The notes beneath the pieces were generated by a model. That model had not been told where the DNA came from. It made no database searches and was given only the letters and a program-made list of their open reading frames with translations. The position numbers and the translations under genes are program-made. Positions 1 through 8,826 of a DNA stretch of 64,000 bases are shown here, piece after piece (positions within the stretch are counted from its first letter, which is position 1; every line of letters starts with the position of its first letter). Origin of the DNA: an uncultured Oscillospiraceae bacterium (GTDB taxonomy: Bacteria > Bacillota > Clostridia > Oscillospirales > Oscillospiraceae); the NCBI GenBank assembly GCA_934589525.1, contig CAKTOB010000009.1, positions 1 through 64,000 of the forward strand, given 5' to 3'.

Positions 1-155
1 CGTTCATCAAGCGTTCTCTTTTTGCCATATTCTTTGGCGTTATTATCCCATTGAATATCATCTAAGTCGAAATGGGAAATATTATACTTTTTTGAAAGTG
101 CATTTGCTAAATAGGTTTTTCCAGAACCACTGCAACCAATAATATGTATTTTCAT
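1..155 (-). CDS. P-loop kinase / topology-modulation-like protein (partial)
   Basis: The ATG at 153-155 on the minus strand opens a reading frame that runs off the left edge of the window. The N-terminus is a beta strand followed by a Walker A motif GCSGSGKT at residues 7-14, then a typical kinase continuation with FDLDDIQW. This is the start of an adenylate-kinase-like or 'DNA topology modulation FlaR-like' small P-loop protein. The C-terminal part is outside the window, so substrate cannot be judged. Base composition is AT-rich compared with the genes that follow, which fits an accessory gene. Confidence 0.7.
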   Translation of the reverse strand, partial: MKIHIIGCSGSGKTYLANALSKKYNISHFDLDDIQWDNNAKEYGKKRTLDE

Positions 156-280
156 AAGTCAGTATTCTCCACAAATTCCGATTTGTTGAACGAATGTCCA
201 GTGTATCACATGTGGGACATAATAGCAAGCAACCCGCAAATGTGGAAACGTACACTGAAATTTCTTTGCTTTTCAGACAG

Positions 281-317
281 CACAAGGCCCCGGGTGAACA
301 TCATCCGGGGCCTTGTG
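281..317 (-). terminator. hairpin after LRR gene
   Basis: A 13-bp perfect inverted repeat (arms 281-293 and 305-317) lies 7 bases beyond the stop codon of the LRR gene. The stem is GC-rich but there is no clear U-run after it on the minus strand, so it is a probable rather than certain intrinsic terminator. Confidence 0.55.
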
Positions 318-323
318 AAAGGT

Positions 324-2054
324 TTAATCTTCGTCCGCAACGGTGGGGTCGTAATTGACGATAATGTCATGCTCGGTCAGGGCGGAAACATCGGGGATCT
401 CGTTGCCGTAAACATTTACCTGCACCAGATGGTAGCACTCGGCCAGGGCATCCACATTGGTCAGCTTGTTGTAATCCATATAGATATAGCCAATGTCCGT
501 CATGTTGCGAAGGGTATCAATGGATTCCAGAACATTGTGGGAGCCGTCGATCACCTGCATGGCGCTGTTTTCGGCAAACTGGGGCAGCTGCGAAACATTG
601 TTGTAGGAGAAATCCAGACGCTCCAGGGTCCTAAGTCCTGTCAGCGGGGAGATGTCCTCAATGCTGTTGTTGGACAGGGTCAGCACTCTCAAAGAAGCGC
701 AGCCGGACAGACCGGACAGGTCAGAAAGACCGTTGTAATCCAGATTCAGCTCCGTCAGTAGCGGCAAAGCGGCGGCGGTGGAAATATCGGAAATCTGGTT
801 GTTGGTGGCATTGAGAGTCTCCAGCCGCACACAGCCGGACAGGGGGGCGATGCCCTGCAGGGCGTTATAGGAAACGTCCAGCTCCGTCAGCTTGGTCAGC
901 GTTCCTACAACGGACAGATCGGTAATGGCATTGTGGGCGGCATGCAGCCGGGTCAGCTCTTTCAAAGCGGAAAGAACTTCCAGATTCCGAATGGTGTTGT
1001 TGCTGATGTCCAAGGATTCCAGGGACGTGGCCAGCTCCAGTCCCGCAATGGTGCTGAGACCACAGCCGGAAAGGGTCAGCTCCTTTAGCTGAGGCAGGGC
1101 CGCAACGGTGGAAAGGCTTTCCGCCGGGAACCGGCAACCGGTCAGGTTCAGCGTTTTCAGGTGGGTCAGCTGGGAGAAGTCGTTCAAATTGGACATGTTC
1201 CGGCCACTGACGGTCAGGGTTTCCAGGAACGTCAGATGGGCCAGGTCTTCCAGAGTCTGGGCATCGCTGGGGACTTCCAGCTCGGTGATCTGCCACAGGT
1301 CGTTGGTGTAGAGCACATGGTCCGGTTCACAGCCAATGGCGGTGCGGGCTGCTTTTTCCATGGCTGCATCCATGAAAATCACAGGCTCGATGACGCCGCC
1401 GATGGTGTAGCCCAAAATGGTAACGGGGCTTACGAGCCCGTTTTCTCCGACGGCGATGGCATAGATCTGGGTTTCACCCAGGGTCAGCGCAATGGGCTCT
1501 TTGTAGACTGCTCCCGCAATGGAGGGGTAGTCTCCGTCGGTGGTGTAATAAACGGTTCCGGCGGGAGAGGACAGGGTGATGCTGATATACTGGCTGTAAT
1601 AGCCGGGCTCATAATCCGGGGCGGGGGCGCTGGGGCGCAACTCCTCCAGTTGGGCCTTGATCCCCGCATCCGGAATGTTATTCAGCATGGAAACGGCATC
1701 GAGAAGCTTGTCCTGCTCCACATAGGTCTTGCACAGGGCGATATACAGCTCCTTGGTGGCTCCGGCCCGGATGGCTTTGGACAGTGTGACCTCCGCCTTG
1801 GTGTAATTGCCGGAAGCTTTATACTGATTTGCCAGCTCAATGGCCACGTTTTCGTCCTGACCGGAGTAATTGTAGGCCAGGTTGTAGAACCAGGAGGAGA
1901 GGGAAGTGTTGCCCTTTAAGTCATTGTTCCGGGCCTGCTGCAGCAGCATATCCCGGGTGAAATTTCTGTCATAGACAAACAGATACCAGCCGATGCTGAA
2001 AACAACAACGCAGATCAGCAGCAGAGGCACCAGAAAGCGGATCAACTTTTTCAT
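324..2054 (-). CDS. membrane-anchored leucine-rich repeat protein with chitobiase-C-like domain
   Basis: 576 aa. A short basic N-terminus and one hydrophobic segment (about residues 7-27) anchor the protein, with the rest predicted outside. Residues about 45-140 look TPR-like (paired helices with A/Y/L spacing). Residues about 150-215 contain a CHB_HEX_C-type beta domain, recognisable by the VYYTTDGDYPS stretch. From about residue 260 to the end there are at least ten LRRs of about 20-22 residues with the LxxLxxLxLSxNxI consensus of internalin-type proteins. Such modules usually bind proteins or carbohydrate at the cell surface; the ligand is unknown. It has its own consensus promoter at 2089-2117 and appears monocistronic. 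Start supported by GGAG 8 bases upstream. Confidence 0.85.
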   Translation of the reverse strand: MKKLIRFLVPLLLICVVVFSIGWYLFVYDRNFTRDMLLQQARNNDLKGNTSLSSWFYNLAYNYSGQDENVAIELANQYKASGNYTKAEVTLSKAIRAGATKELYIALCKTYVEQDKLLDAVSMLNNIPDAGIKAQLEELRPSAPAPDYEPGYYSQYISITLSSPAGTVYYTTDGDYPSIAGAVYKEPIALTLGETQIYAIAVGENGLVSPVTILGYTIGGVIEPVIFMDAAMEKAARTAIGCEPDHVLYTNDLWQITELEVPSDAQTLEDLAHLTFLETLTVSGRNMSNLNDFSQLTHLKTLNLTGCRFPAESLSTVAALPQLKELTLSGCGLSTIAGLELATSLESLDISNNTIRNLEVLSALKELTRLHAAHNAITDLSVVGTLTKLTELDVSYNALQGIAPLSGCVRLETLNATNNQISDISTAAALPLLTELNLDYNGLSDLSGLSGCASLRVLTLSNNSIEDISPLTGLRTLERLDFSYNNVSQLPQFAENSAMQVIDGSHNVLESIDTLRNMTDIGYIYMDYNKLTNVDALAECYHLVQVNVYGNEIPDVSALTEHDIIVNYDPTVADED

Positions 2055-2088
2055 AATAAAAGCTCCAATCTAGGGAATCTTACCGGCA

Positions 2089-2117
2089 ATTATACAATAT
2101 TCTGAGATTCCTGTCAA
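2089..2117 (-). promoter_or_regulatory. sigma-A promoter of LRR gene
   Basis: On the minus strand TTGACA (2112-2117) and TATAAT (2089-2094) are separated by 17 bases: a perfect consensus housekeeping promoter, about 35 bases before the LRR start codon. Confidence 0.85.
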
Positions 2118-2150
2118 GTACGGTGGCTTTTTTGGAACAAAAGGGCAGCT

Positions 2151-4283
2151 TTACTGCTTTTTTGCCTGCTTCATACTCAGGGAGATCCGATGGCGCTGCT
2201 GGTCTACGCTGAGGACCACTACCTCTACCACATCTCCCACGGAAACCAGCTCGCTGGGGTGCTTTAACCGGCGGTTGCTGACCTCGGAGATATGCACAAG
2301 ACCGTCCTGGTGTACGCCGATGTCCACAAAGACACCGAAATCAATGACATTGCGCACGGTGCCGGTGAGGACCATTCCGGGCTTCAGGTCCTTCATATCC
2401 AGTACGTCCTTTCGAAGGATGGGTTGGGGCAGCTCGTCTCTGGGGTCCCGTCCGGGCTTGGCCAGCTCCTTGGCAATGTCTCGCAGGGTGGGTTCTCCCA
2501 CACCGCAGCTCTGGGCCGCTTTTGCCACGCCAAACTCCTCCAAAAGTCCGGGCAGCTCCCGGCGGTCCTGGCAGGGGATCAGTTTCAGCAGGGCCTTGGC
2601 GGCGGGGTAGGACTCCGGGTGAACACCGGTGTTGTCCAGGAGTTCCTTGCTTTCGGGGATCCGCAGGAAACCGGCGCACTGCTCAAAAGCCTTTGGTCCC
2701 AATTTGGGCACCTTTTTCAGCTGACTTCTGCCGGTGAAGGGGCCGTTTTCTTCCCGATAGGCCACGATATTCTTGGCCGTGGTGGCGGTCAGACCGGAAA
2801 CCTGCTGCAATAGGCTCCGGGAGGCGGTGTTCGCGTCCACACCGACGGCGTTGACGCAGTCCTCTACCACGGCATCCAGGGCCTGGTCCAGCTCCTTCTG
2901 GGGGCAGTCATGCTGGTATTGGCCCACACCGATGGCCTTGGGGTCGATTTTTACCAGCTCGGCCAGGGGGTCCTGCAATCTCCGGGCAATGGATACCGCG
3001 GAGCGCAGATTCACATCGTACTCCGGAAATTCCTCGGCGGCCAGGGGAGAGGCGGAGTAAACGGAAGCTCCCGCCTCGTTGACGATCATATAGCTGGCCT
3101 CCGGGAAGGAACGGAGCAATTCCACGGTCATGGCCTCGGTCTCCCGGGAGGCGGTGCCGTTGCCGATGGCAATGTGCCGGACCCGGTGCTTGCGCATGAG
3201 CCCGGACAACACGGCGATGGCCTCCTGCTTTTTCCGCTCGGAGAAGGTGGGGTATACCACGCTGGTGTCCAGCACCTTGCCGGTGGGGTCTACCACGGCC
3301 ACTTTGCAGCCGTTGCGGTATCCGGGGTCCAGCCCCATGGTCACAAAGCCCTTGACAGGGGGCTGCATCAGCAGGGGCTTCAGGTTCAGGGCGAAGTTGT
3401 GAATGGCGCCAATGCTTGCCCGCTCGGTCAGAGCATTGCGGATCTCTCGTTGAATGGAGGGGAAAATCAGCCGGTCGTAGGAGTCCTCCGCCGCCGCCTT
3501 TACCAGCTGCGAAACCTGCATGGTGGGCTTCAAGGCCTTGCGACATACGAGAGCGGCCCCCTCGTTGCCGGGCAGGGTCACGGAGACCTTCAGCACGCCC
3601 TCTTTTTCGCCCCGGTTGATGGCAAGGATCTGGTGATCCTGAAGTCTGGAAATGGGGGCGTTAAAGTCGTAGTATAGCTTGTAAACCGTATCGGCTTCCA
3701 TGTCCTCGGCCTGGCTCATGAGGCTTCCCCGGCGCATACACAGTTCCCGAAGGCTTTTACGAAGGTCCGCGTCGTCGGAAAGGTTTTCCGCGATTATATC
3801 ACAGGCACCGTCAATAGCCTCCTGGGCGGTGACGATACCCTTTTCTTCATTGATAAACTGTTGGGAAAGCGCCTGGATGTCCTGACCGTCCTGGGCAAAA
3901 ATGGCCTGGGCCAGTGGCTCCAGTCCCTTTTCCCGGGCAATGGAGCCCCGGGTGCGGCGCTTCTGCTTATAGGGCCGATACAGGTCCTCTACCTCCGTCA
4001 TAGAGGCGGCTTCATCAATGGCCGCGGACAGTTCCGGGGTGAGCTTTCCCTGATTCTCAATGGATTTTTTTACTTCGTCCCGGCGCTGCTGCAAATTCCG
4101 GAGATAGGTCAGTCTGGTCTCCAGATTCCGCAGGGTGGTGTCATCCATGGCACCGTGGAGTTCCTTTCGGTACCGGGCGATAAAGGGAATGGTGTTTCCC
4201 TCATCCAGCAGCCGGACGACATTTTCAATATATTCCTGTTTTTGATGCAGTTCCTGAGAAAGAATTTCTTCAATACTTGGCAT
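2151..4283 (-). CDS. tex: Tex-family S1 RNA-binding protein
   Basis: 710 aa from the ATG at 4281-4283, chosen because AAAGGAG lies 6 bases upstream; a longer reading to 4358 lacks a ribosome site and family similarity. The order is Tex N-terminal helical region, a YqgF/RuvC-like central fold (GLDPGYRNGCKVAVVD about residue 320), helix-hairpin-helix segments (NIVAYREENGPFTGRSQL region) and a C-terminal S1 domain (GMVLTGTVRNVIDFGVFVDIG). Tex is a conserved cytoplasmic nucleic-acid-binding factor linked to transcription and RNA handling; its exact role is unsettled. Length matches the family. It is divergent from the DEAD-box helicase gene at 4441, with separate promoters. Confidence 0.95.
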   Translation of the reverse strand: MPSIEEILSQELHQKQEYIENVVRLLDEGNTIPFIARYRKELHGAMDDTTLRNLETRLTYLRNLQQRRDEVKKSIENQGKLTPELSAAIDEAASMTEVEDLYRPYKQKRRTRGSIAREKGLEPLAQAIFAQDGQDIQALSQQFINEEKGIVTAQEAIDGACDIIAENLSDDADLRKSLRELCMRRGSLMSQAEDMEADTVYKLYYDFNAPISRLQDHQILAINRGEKEGVLKVSVTLPGNEGAALVCRKALKPTMQVSQLVKAAAEDSYDRLIFPSIQREIRNALTERASIGAIHNFALNLKPLLMQPPVKGFVTMGLDPGYRNGCKVAVVDPTGKVLDTSVVYPTFSERKKQEAIAVLSGLMRKHRVRHIAIGNGTASRETEAMTVELLRSFPEASYMIVNEAGASVYSASPLAAEEFPEYDVNLRSAVSIARRLQDPLAELVKIDPKAIGVGQYQHDCPQKELDQALDAVVEDCVNAVGVDANTASRSLLQQVSGLTATTAKNIVAYREENGPFTGRSQLKKVPKLGPKAFEQCAGFLRIPESKELLDNTGVHPESYPAAKALLKLIPCQDRRELPGLLEEFGVAKAAQSCGVGEPTLRDIAKELAKPGRDPRDELPQPILRKDVLDMKDLKPGMVLTGTVRNVIDFGVFVDIGVHQDGLVHISEVSNRRLKHPSELVSVGDVVEVVVLSVDQQRHRISLSMKQAKKQ

Positions 4284-4312
4284 TTTGCTGCTCCTTTCCG
4301 CATGGTTTCCCC

Positions 4313-4340
4313 ATTCTATCATATTTTCCCAAAATTGCAA
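4313..4340 (-). promoter_or_regulatory. promoter of tex
   Basis: Minus strand TTGCAA (4335-4340), 16-base spacer, TAGAAT (4313-4318); about 30 bases before the tex start. Confidence 0.6.
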
Positions 4341-4372
4341 TGAAGAATTCCTGTTCATTTGGGAGAAGCCGG

Positions 4373-4401
4373 TTGCAAAATTCGGGAAAGAATGCTAAAA
4401 T
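4373..4401 (+). promoter_or_regulatory. promoter of DEAD-box helicase gene
   Basis: TTGCAA (4373-4378), 17-base spacer, TAAAAT (4396-4401), about 40 bases before the ATG at 4441. Back to back with the tex promoter. Confidence 0.6.
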
Positions 4402-4440
4402 AGCACAGATCGACAGAACCAAAAAAGGAAATGGATACTT

Positions 4441-5631
4441 ATGGAAGAAAGCAATATTACTTTTGAGAGCCTGGGCCTGTCCCAGGCCATGCTGAAAGCT
4501 CTGGAAAAAAAGGGCTACGGTTATCCCACCACCATCCAGGCCGAGGCCATTCCCTGCTTTTTGCAGTGGAAGGACGTGATTGCCAAGGCTCCTACCGGCA
4601 CCGGCAAAACCTTTGCCTTCGGCATCCCCATGATCGAGCATGTGGACCCTGAAAGTCCGGATGTTCAGGGCCTGATCCTGGCCCCGACCCGGGAACTGGC
4701 CATTCAGATCGGGGAGGAGCTCCGGGGGCTGCTGACCTATTATCAGAATGTCCGGGTGGCGGTGCTTTACGGCGGCGCCGGCATCGGCAGCCAGATCAAG
4801 GCTCTTGAAAAGAAACCCCAGATCGTGGTGGCCACTCCGGGACGGCTCATGGACCACTACAACCGGAAGACCATCCGTCTGGATAAGATCCAGACCGTGG
4901 TGCTGGACGAGGCGGACCGGATGCTGGATATGGGCTTTTTCAAGGACGTGACCCGGATCATTGAAAAGGTGAAAAACCGGAAAAATCTGGGCCTGTTTTC
5001 CGCCACCATCTCCCAGGAGGTCATGACCGTTTCCTGGATGTACCAGCGGGACGAGGTGGAGATCACCGTAGAGCCCAAGCAGGAGGATCGGCCGGACATT
5101 GACCAATACAGTCTGACCTGCACTCCTCTTGAGAAAGCGGAAACCACCCTGCGGCTGATCCGCAGCCAGGGCTATGAGCGGGTGATGATCTTCTGCAACA
5201 CCAAGCATATGTGCCAGCGGCTGTGTGACGATTTTCTCCGGGCGGGGCTGGACTGCGAGTGCCTCCATGGAGATATTCGCCAGCAGCAGCGGGAAAAGAC
5301 CATGCAGCGCTACCGCAGCGGCAAGCTTCCTGTGCTGGTTGCCACGGACGTGGCTTCCCGGGGCATTGACGTGGACGATGTGGACTGCGTTGTGAACTAC
5401 GATATTCCCGAGGAAAACGAATACTACGTCCACCGCATCGGCCGGACCGGCCGGGCCAAGCGGAAGGGCGTGGCCTGGAGCATTGTCAGCAACTTCCCGG
5501 AAAAGGCCAAGCTGGATGAAATCGCCAAGTTCTCCAATTACACCATTCAGCCAATGGTCCTCTCTCCCGAGGGCGTGTTGACCCAGGAAGAAGTGAAGGC
5601 ACCTCCCGCACCCAAACGGAGATTCCGCTGA
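4441..5631 (+). CDS. DEAD-box ATP-dependent RNA helicase
   Basis: 396 aa, two RecA-like lobes. Seen in order: Q-motif region (GYGYPTTIQAEAIP), motif I APTGTGKT, PTRELA, GG, TPGRLMDH, motif II VLDEADRMLDMGFF, SAT, then in lobe 2 IFCNTK, VATDVASRGIDVDDV and YVHRIGRTGR. It unwinds short RNA duplexes in the cytoplasm, usually in ribosome assembly, RNA decay or cold adaptation. It is shorter than CshA/DeaD types, with only a short basic tail, so a specific name is not assigned. The stop TGA overlaps the ATG of the downstream DprA-like gene. Confidence 0.95.
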   Translation: MEESNITFESLGLSQAMLKALEKKGYGYPTTIQAEAIPCFLQWKDVIAKAPTGTGKTFAFGIPMIEHVDPESPDVQGLILAPTRELAIQIGEELRGLLTYYQNVRVAVLYGGAGIGSQIKALEKKPQIVVATPGRLMDHYNRKTIRLDKIQTVVLDEADRMLDMGFFKDVTRIIEKVKNRKNLGLFSATISQEVMTVSWMYQRDEVEITVEPKQEDRPDIDQYSLTCTPLEKAETTLRLIRSQGYERVMIFCNTKHMCQRLCDDFLRAGLDCECLHGDIRQQQREKTMQRYRSGKLPVLVATDVASRGIDVDDVDCVVNYDIPEENEYYVHRIGRTGRAKRKGVAWSIVSNFPEKAKLDEIAKFSNYTIQPMVLSPEGVLTQEEVKAPPAPKRRFR

Positions 5632-6524
5632 TGGAGCACTTCGGCTTTCTGCTGCTGTCCAGCCACCTGGGGAACCCGCAGCGGAAACCTTTGACCGTTG
5701 CCCAAATGCGGATCCTGTCCCAGCGGGTCTTGGATCACGGGCCCTTTGAGGAAGACCGGAAGCTCACGCAAAAGGACCTGCTGGCCTTGGGATACTCCCG
5801 GAATTTTGCGGACCAGATCGTAAGCCTTTTGGAAGACCGGGAGCTGCTGGAGCGTTACCTGCAAAAGGGAAAGGCCAGAAGATGTGTGCCCATCACCCGG
5901 CAGGACCCCAGGTATCCCCAGGAGGTTCGGAGAAAGCTGGGGAAGGACAGCCCCGGCTGCCTTTGGGCCAAGGGGGACCTTTCACTGCTGGATGCTTCCA
6001 AAAAAATTTCCGCAGTGGGCTGTAGGTCCCTGAATCCTGAAAACCGGGCCTTTGCCCGAGAAATCGGGGCCCAGGCTGCCCGGCAGGGCTATGTTCTGGT
6101 ATCCGGAAATGCGGTGGGTGCTGACCAGGCGGCCCAGGAGAGCTGCCTTTCAGGCGGCGGCCAGGTGATCAGTGTGGTGCCGGACGCGCTGCACAGCTAT
6201 CTGGAGCGGCCCAATGTGCTCTACCTTAGTGAAGAGGACTACGACGCGTCTTTCTCCACCCTTCGGGCTCTGCGGCGCAACCGGGTGATCCATGCCATGG
6301 GTGCGGCTGTGGCGGTGGCCCAGTGCAGGCCCGGAAAGGGCGGCACCTGGAGCGGTACCAACATGAACCTGCAAAACCACTGGACCCCGGTTTATATGTT
6401 CCGGGACGGCAGCGAGGGGGCCGCGGCGCTGAACCGGCAGGGGGCGGAACTGATCGGGAAAGAAGCCCTTCTGGATTTGTCGCTGCTTTCCGGAGCCTCG
6501 GAGGGGTTTCTCCAGAATCTATAG
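5631..6524 (+). CDS. DprA/Smf-like SLOG-fold protein
   Basis: 297 aa, starting inside the stop codon region of the helicase gene (translationally coupled). Residues about 120-290 form a Rossmann-like SLOG fold related to DprA: SAVGCRSL, then VLVSGNAVGADQAAQ in place of the usual SGxARGID, then FSTLRALRRNRVIHAMG matching the RNRIIAGLS helix. DprA loads RecA on incoming single-stranded DNA in transformation. This copy diverges at the nucleotide-pocket motif (GADQAAQ) and lacks a recognisable C-terminal DprA winged helix, so it may be a paralog with a nucleotide-binding role rather than the competence protein. Confidence 0.75.
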   Translation: MEHFGFLLLSSHLGNPQRKPLTVAQMRILSQRVLDHGPFEEDRKLTQKDLLALGYSRNFADQIVSLLEDRELLERYLQKGKARRCVPITRQDPRYPQEVRRKLGKDSPGCLWAKGDLSLLDASKKISAVGCRSLNPENRAFAREIGAQAARQGYVLVSGNAVGADQAAQESCLSGGGQVISVVPDALHSYLERPNVLYLSEEDYDASFSTLRALRRNRVIHAMGAAVAVAQCRPGKGGTWSGTNMNLQNHWTPVYMFRDGSEGAAALNRQGAELIGKEALLDLSLLSGASEGFLQNL

Positions 6525-6534
6525 TGATTTTTTG

Positions 6535-6567
6535 TCAGCGCCTCGGAAAACGGGGCGCTGATTTTTT
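6535..6567 (+). terminator. intrinsic terminator
   Basis: 8-bp stem TCAGCGCC/GGGCGCTGA (arms 6535-6542, 6554-6561) followed by T6, just after the DprA-like gene. Confidence 0.85.
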
Positions 6568-6576
6568 CGCAACCGG

Positions 6577-6605
6577 TGGACAGACTTGACAAAACGTGGT
6601 ATACT
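6577..6605 (+). promoter_or_regulatory. promoter of cobW operon
   Basis: TGGACA (6577-6582), 17-base spacer, TATACT (6600-6605). A nearer TTGACA at 6586 has only 8 bases to this -10 and is not usable with it. No recognisable zinc-repressor palindrome was found in the 80-base leader. Confidence 0.6.
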
Positions 6606-6682
6606 AACAAAGTACGTCACCAGGGGATTGCCCCTGGAACTTCATGAAAAATGTTTGTATTTCAGAAAGGATATGACTATAA

Positions 6683-7864
6683 ATGACCAAAGTAGACATC
6701 TACTCCGGCTTCCTGGGTGCCGGCAAAACCACCCTCATCAAGAAAATGATCCAGGAGGGTTATCAGGGCCAGAAGCTGGTGCTGATCGAAAATGAATTCG
6801 GTGAGATCGGCATTGACGGCGGCTTCCTCCAGGATGCGGGCATCAATATTACGGAAATGAATTCCGGCTGCATCTGCTGCTCTCTGGTGGGCGACTTCGG
6901 CAAGGCGCTGGAAAAGGTGATCGCGGAGTACCACCCGGACCGGATCATCATTGAGCCCTCCGGTGTGGGCAAGCTCTCCGATGTCATCGGTGCCGTGAAC
7001 AAGGTCACCGGGCCGGACGTGACCCTGGGCTATACCGTGGCCGTGGTAGACGCAGGCAAGGTCAAGGTCTACACCAAGAATTTTGGGGAGTTCTACAACA
7101 ACCAGGTGGAGACCGCCTCTACCATCATTCTCTCCCGTACCGATGCGGTGCCCCAGGCCAAGCTGGATACCGCCGTGGAGCTGCTGCGGGAGCATAACCA
7201 GGTCGCCACAATCATCACCACCCCCTGGGGCCAGCTTACCGGAGAACAGCTGATCTCCGCTATGGAAGGCAAGGCCTCCCTGGCCGCGGAGCTTGCCCGG
7301 CTGGAGACCGAGCGCCTGAACGAGGAAGAGCATCATCACCACCATGACGGTGAAGAAGAGGAGCACGAGCACCACCACCATCACCACGAGGATGAGGAGG
7401 AGTGCGGCTGCCACCATCACGACCATGACGAGGAATGCGAGCACCACCATCATCATGAGGAAGGGGAGGAGCACCATCACCACCACGATGAGGAGTGCTG
7501 CTGCCATGACCACCACCACGAGGAGCACGAGCATGAGCATGATGAAAACTGCACCTGCGGCTGCCATGACCATCATCATCACCATCATGCTGATGAGGTA
7601 TTCACCTCCTGGGGTGTAGAGACCGCCCGGAAGTTTGAGAAGCAGACCATTGAAAACGCCTTGAAGGCTCTGGATTCCGGGGACTACGGCATGGTCCTGC
7701 GGGCCAAGGGCATTCTCCCCGCCGTGGATGGCAGCTGGATCCACTTTGACTATGTGCCCGAGGAAACCAATATCCGTACCGGTTCCGCCGATGTTACCGG
7801 CAAGCTCTGCGTCATCGGCTCCAAGCTGGACGAGCAGGGCATTGCCCAGCTGTTTGGGGTGTAA
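6683..7864 (+). CDS. CobW-family GTPase metallochaperone with His-rich loop
   Basis: 393 aa. N-terminal G3E GTPase: GFLGAGKTT Walker A (about 9-17), IENEFGEIGID, the metal-binding GCICCSL motif (CxCC, about 62-68), IIEPSGVGKLSD and SRTD. Residues about 215-310 are an exceptional acidic/His/Cys-rich segment with many runs of 3-6 His mixed with Glu, Asp and Cys. A C-terminal CobW-C domain follows (YGMVLRAKGILP ... WIHFDYVP). The family delivers metals (zinc, cobalt, iron) to client enzymes using GTP. The His-rich loop argues for zinc or nickel buffering. Immediately followed by a second CobW-like gene, 3 bases away. Confidence 0.9.
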   Translation: MTKVDIYSGFLGAGKTTLIKKMIQEGYQGQKLVLIENEFGEIGIDGGFLQDAGINITEMNSGCICCSLVGDFGKALEKVIAEYHPDRIIIEPSGVGKLSDVIGAVNKVTGPDVTLGYTVAVVDAGKVKVYTKNFGEFYNNQVETASTIILSRTDAVPQAKLDTAVELLREHNQVATIITTPWGQLTGEQLISAMEGKASLAAELARLETERLNEEEHHHHHDGEEEEHEHHHHHHEDEEECGCHHHDHDEECEHHHHHEEGEEHHHHHDEECCCHDHHHEEHEHEHDENCTCGCHDHHHHHHADEVFTSWGVETARKFEKQTIENALKALDSGDYGMVLRAKGILPAVDGSWIHFDYVPEETNIRTGSADVTGKLCVIGSKLDEQGIAQLFGV

Positions 7865-7867
7865 GAC

Positions 7868-8818
7868 ATGGTGATGCAGCAGATCCCAGTCTACGCCTTT
7901 ACGGGCTTCCTGGACTCCGGAAAGACCAAATTCATCCAGGAGACCCTGGAGGATCCCCGGTTCAACGCCGGAGAGCGGACTCTGGTTTTGATTTTTGAGG
8001 AAGGGGAGGAGGAATACGACCTCTCCACCTATCCCAAGAAGAATGTTTATCTGGAGGTTCTGGACCAGCAGACGGTTTCCACCGAGGAGCTGAAGGACCT
8101 TCAGAAGAAATACAAGGCAGAGCGTGTGGTTGCGGAGCTCAACGGCATGCAGCAGGTCGGTGACCTGTATATGCGCTTCCCCGAAAGCTGGGCCATTGCC
8201 CAGGAGGTTATGTTTGCGGATGCCACCACCATTATGACCTACAACGCCAATATGCGCAATCTGGTCATGGATAAGCTGGTGGGAGCCCAGATGGTGGTAT
8301 TTAACCGCATGACTCCGGGGCAGGACGTGATGCCCTTCCACAAGCTGGCCCGAGCTGCCAACCGCCGCATTGATATTCTCTACGATTACACCGACGGCAC
8401 CACCCAGTTTGATGAAATTGAGGACCCGCTGCCCTTTGATATCAACGCCCCTGTCATAGAAGTCAAGGACGAGGACTATGCTCTGTGGTACCGGGATGTA
8501 TCCGAGGAGCCGGAAAAGTATGACGGCAAGACTGTTCACTTCAAGGCCCAGGTGGCCATGCTTCGCCGGGACAAGAACGGGATGTTCGCCCCGGGTCGGT
8601 TCGTCATGACCTGCTGTGTGGAGGACATTCAGTTTTGCGGCATTCCCTGCCGGTACAGCGGCTCCGGTTCTTTGGAGTCCCGGTCCTGGGTCATGGTCAC
8701 CGCAAAGATCAGCGCGGAGAAGCACCCCCTTTATAAGGGCGATGTGGGCCCGGTGCTGACGGCCATCGGCGTCGAGACCGGCGCGGAGCCCGCGGACCCG
8801 GATGTAGCAACATTTTAA
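7868..8818 (+). CDS. CobW-like GTPase fused to DUF1980/YcgQ-like domain
   Basis: 316 aa. Residues about 1-190 resemble a G3E GTPase with P-loop GFLDSGKTKF, but the CxCC metal motif of the neighbour is absent and the switch region is reduced (FEEGEEEYD instead of ENEFGEIGID). Residues about 205-300 resemble the C-terminal domain of TIGR03943/DUF1980 proteins: GKTVHFKAQV, FVMTCCVEDIQFCGIP, then SWVMVTAKI. That family normally pairs with a membrane permease (YcgR type). The CC pair could bind metal. Located 3 bases after the His-rich CobW gene, so probably co-transcribed and acting in the same metal pathway (inference). Confidence 0.75.
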   Translation: MVMQQIPVYAFTGFLDSGKTKFIQETLEDPRFNAGERTLVLIFEEGEEEYDLSTYPKKNVYLEVLDQQTVSTEELKDLQKKYKAERVVAELNGMQQVGDLYMRFPESWAIAQEVMFADATTIMTYNANMRNLVMDKLVGAQMVVFNRMTPGQDVMPFHKLARAANRRIDILYDYTDGTTQFDEIEDPLPFDINAPVIEVKDEDYALWYRDVSEEPEKYDGKTVHFKAQVAMLRRDKNGMFAPGRFVMTCCVEDIQFCGIPCRYSGSGSLESRSWVMVTAKISAEKHPLYKGDVGPVLTAIGVETGAEPADPDVATF

Positions 8819-8826
8819 CATTTCCA

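Noticed and set aside
218..230. 13-mer CATAATAGCAAGC shared with 38751-38763 as proof of element ends
   Set aside because: A 13-mer match between two places in 64 kb is expected by chance, so it is not claimed as attachment sites, only mentioned as context.
6586..6605. TTGACA with TATACT as a promoter
   Set aside because: Only 8 bases between the boxes; the TGGACA at 6577 has the correct 17-base spacing.
7330..7590. CAC/CAT-rich repeats in the CobW gene as a possible CRISPR or DNA repeat array
   Set aside because: They are irregular His codons in frame with the protein; no constant repeat and spacer length.
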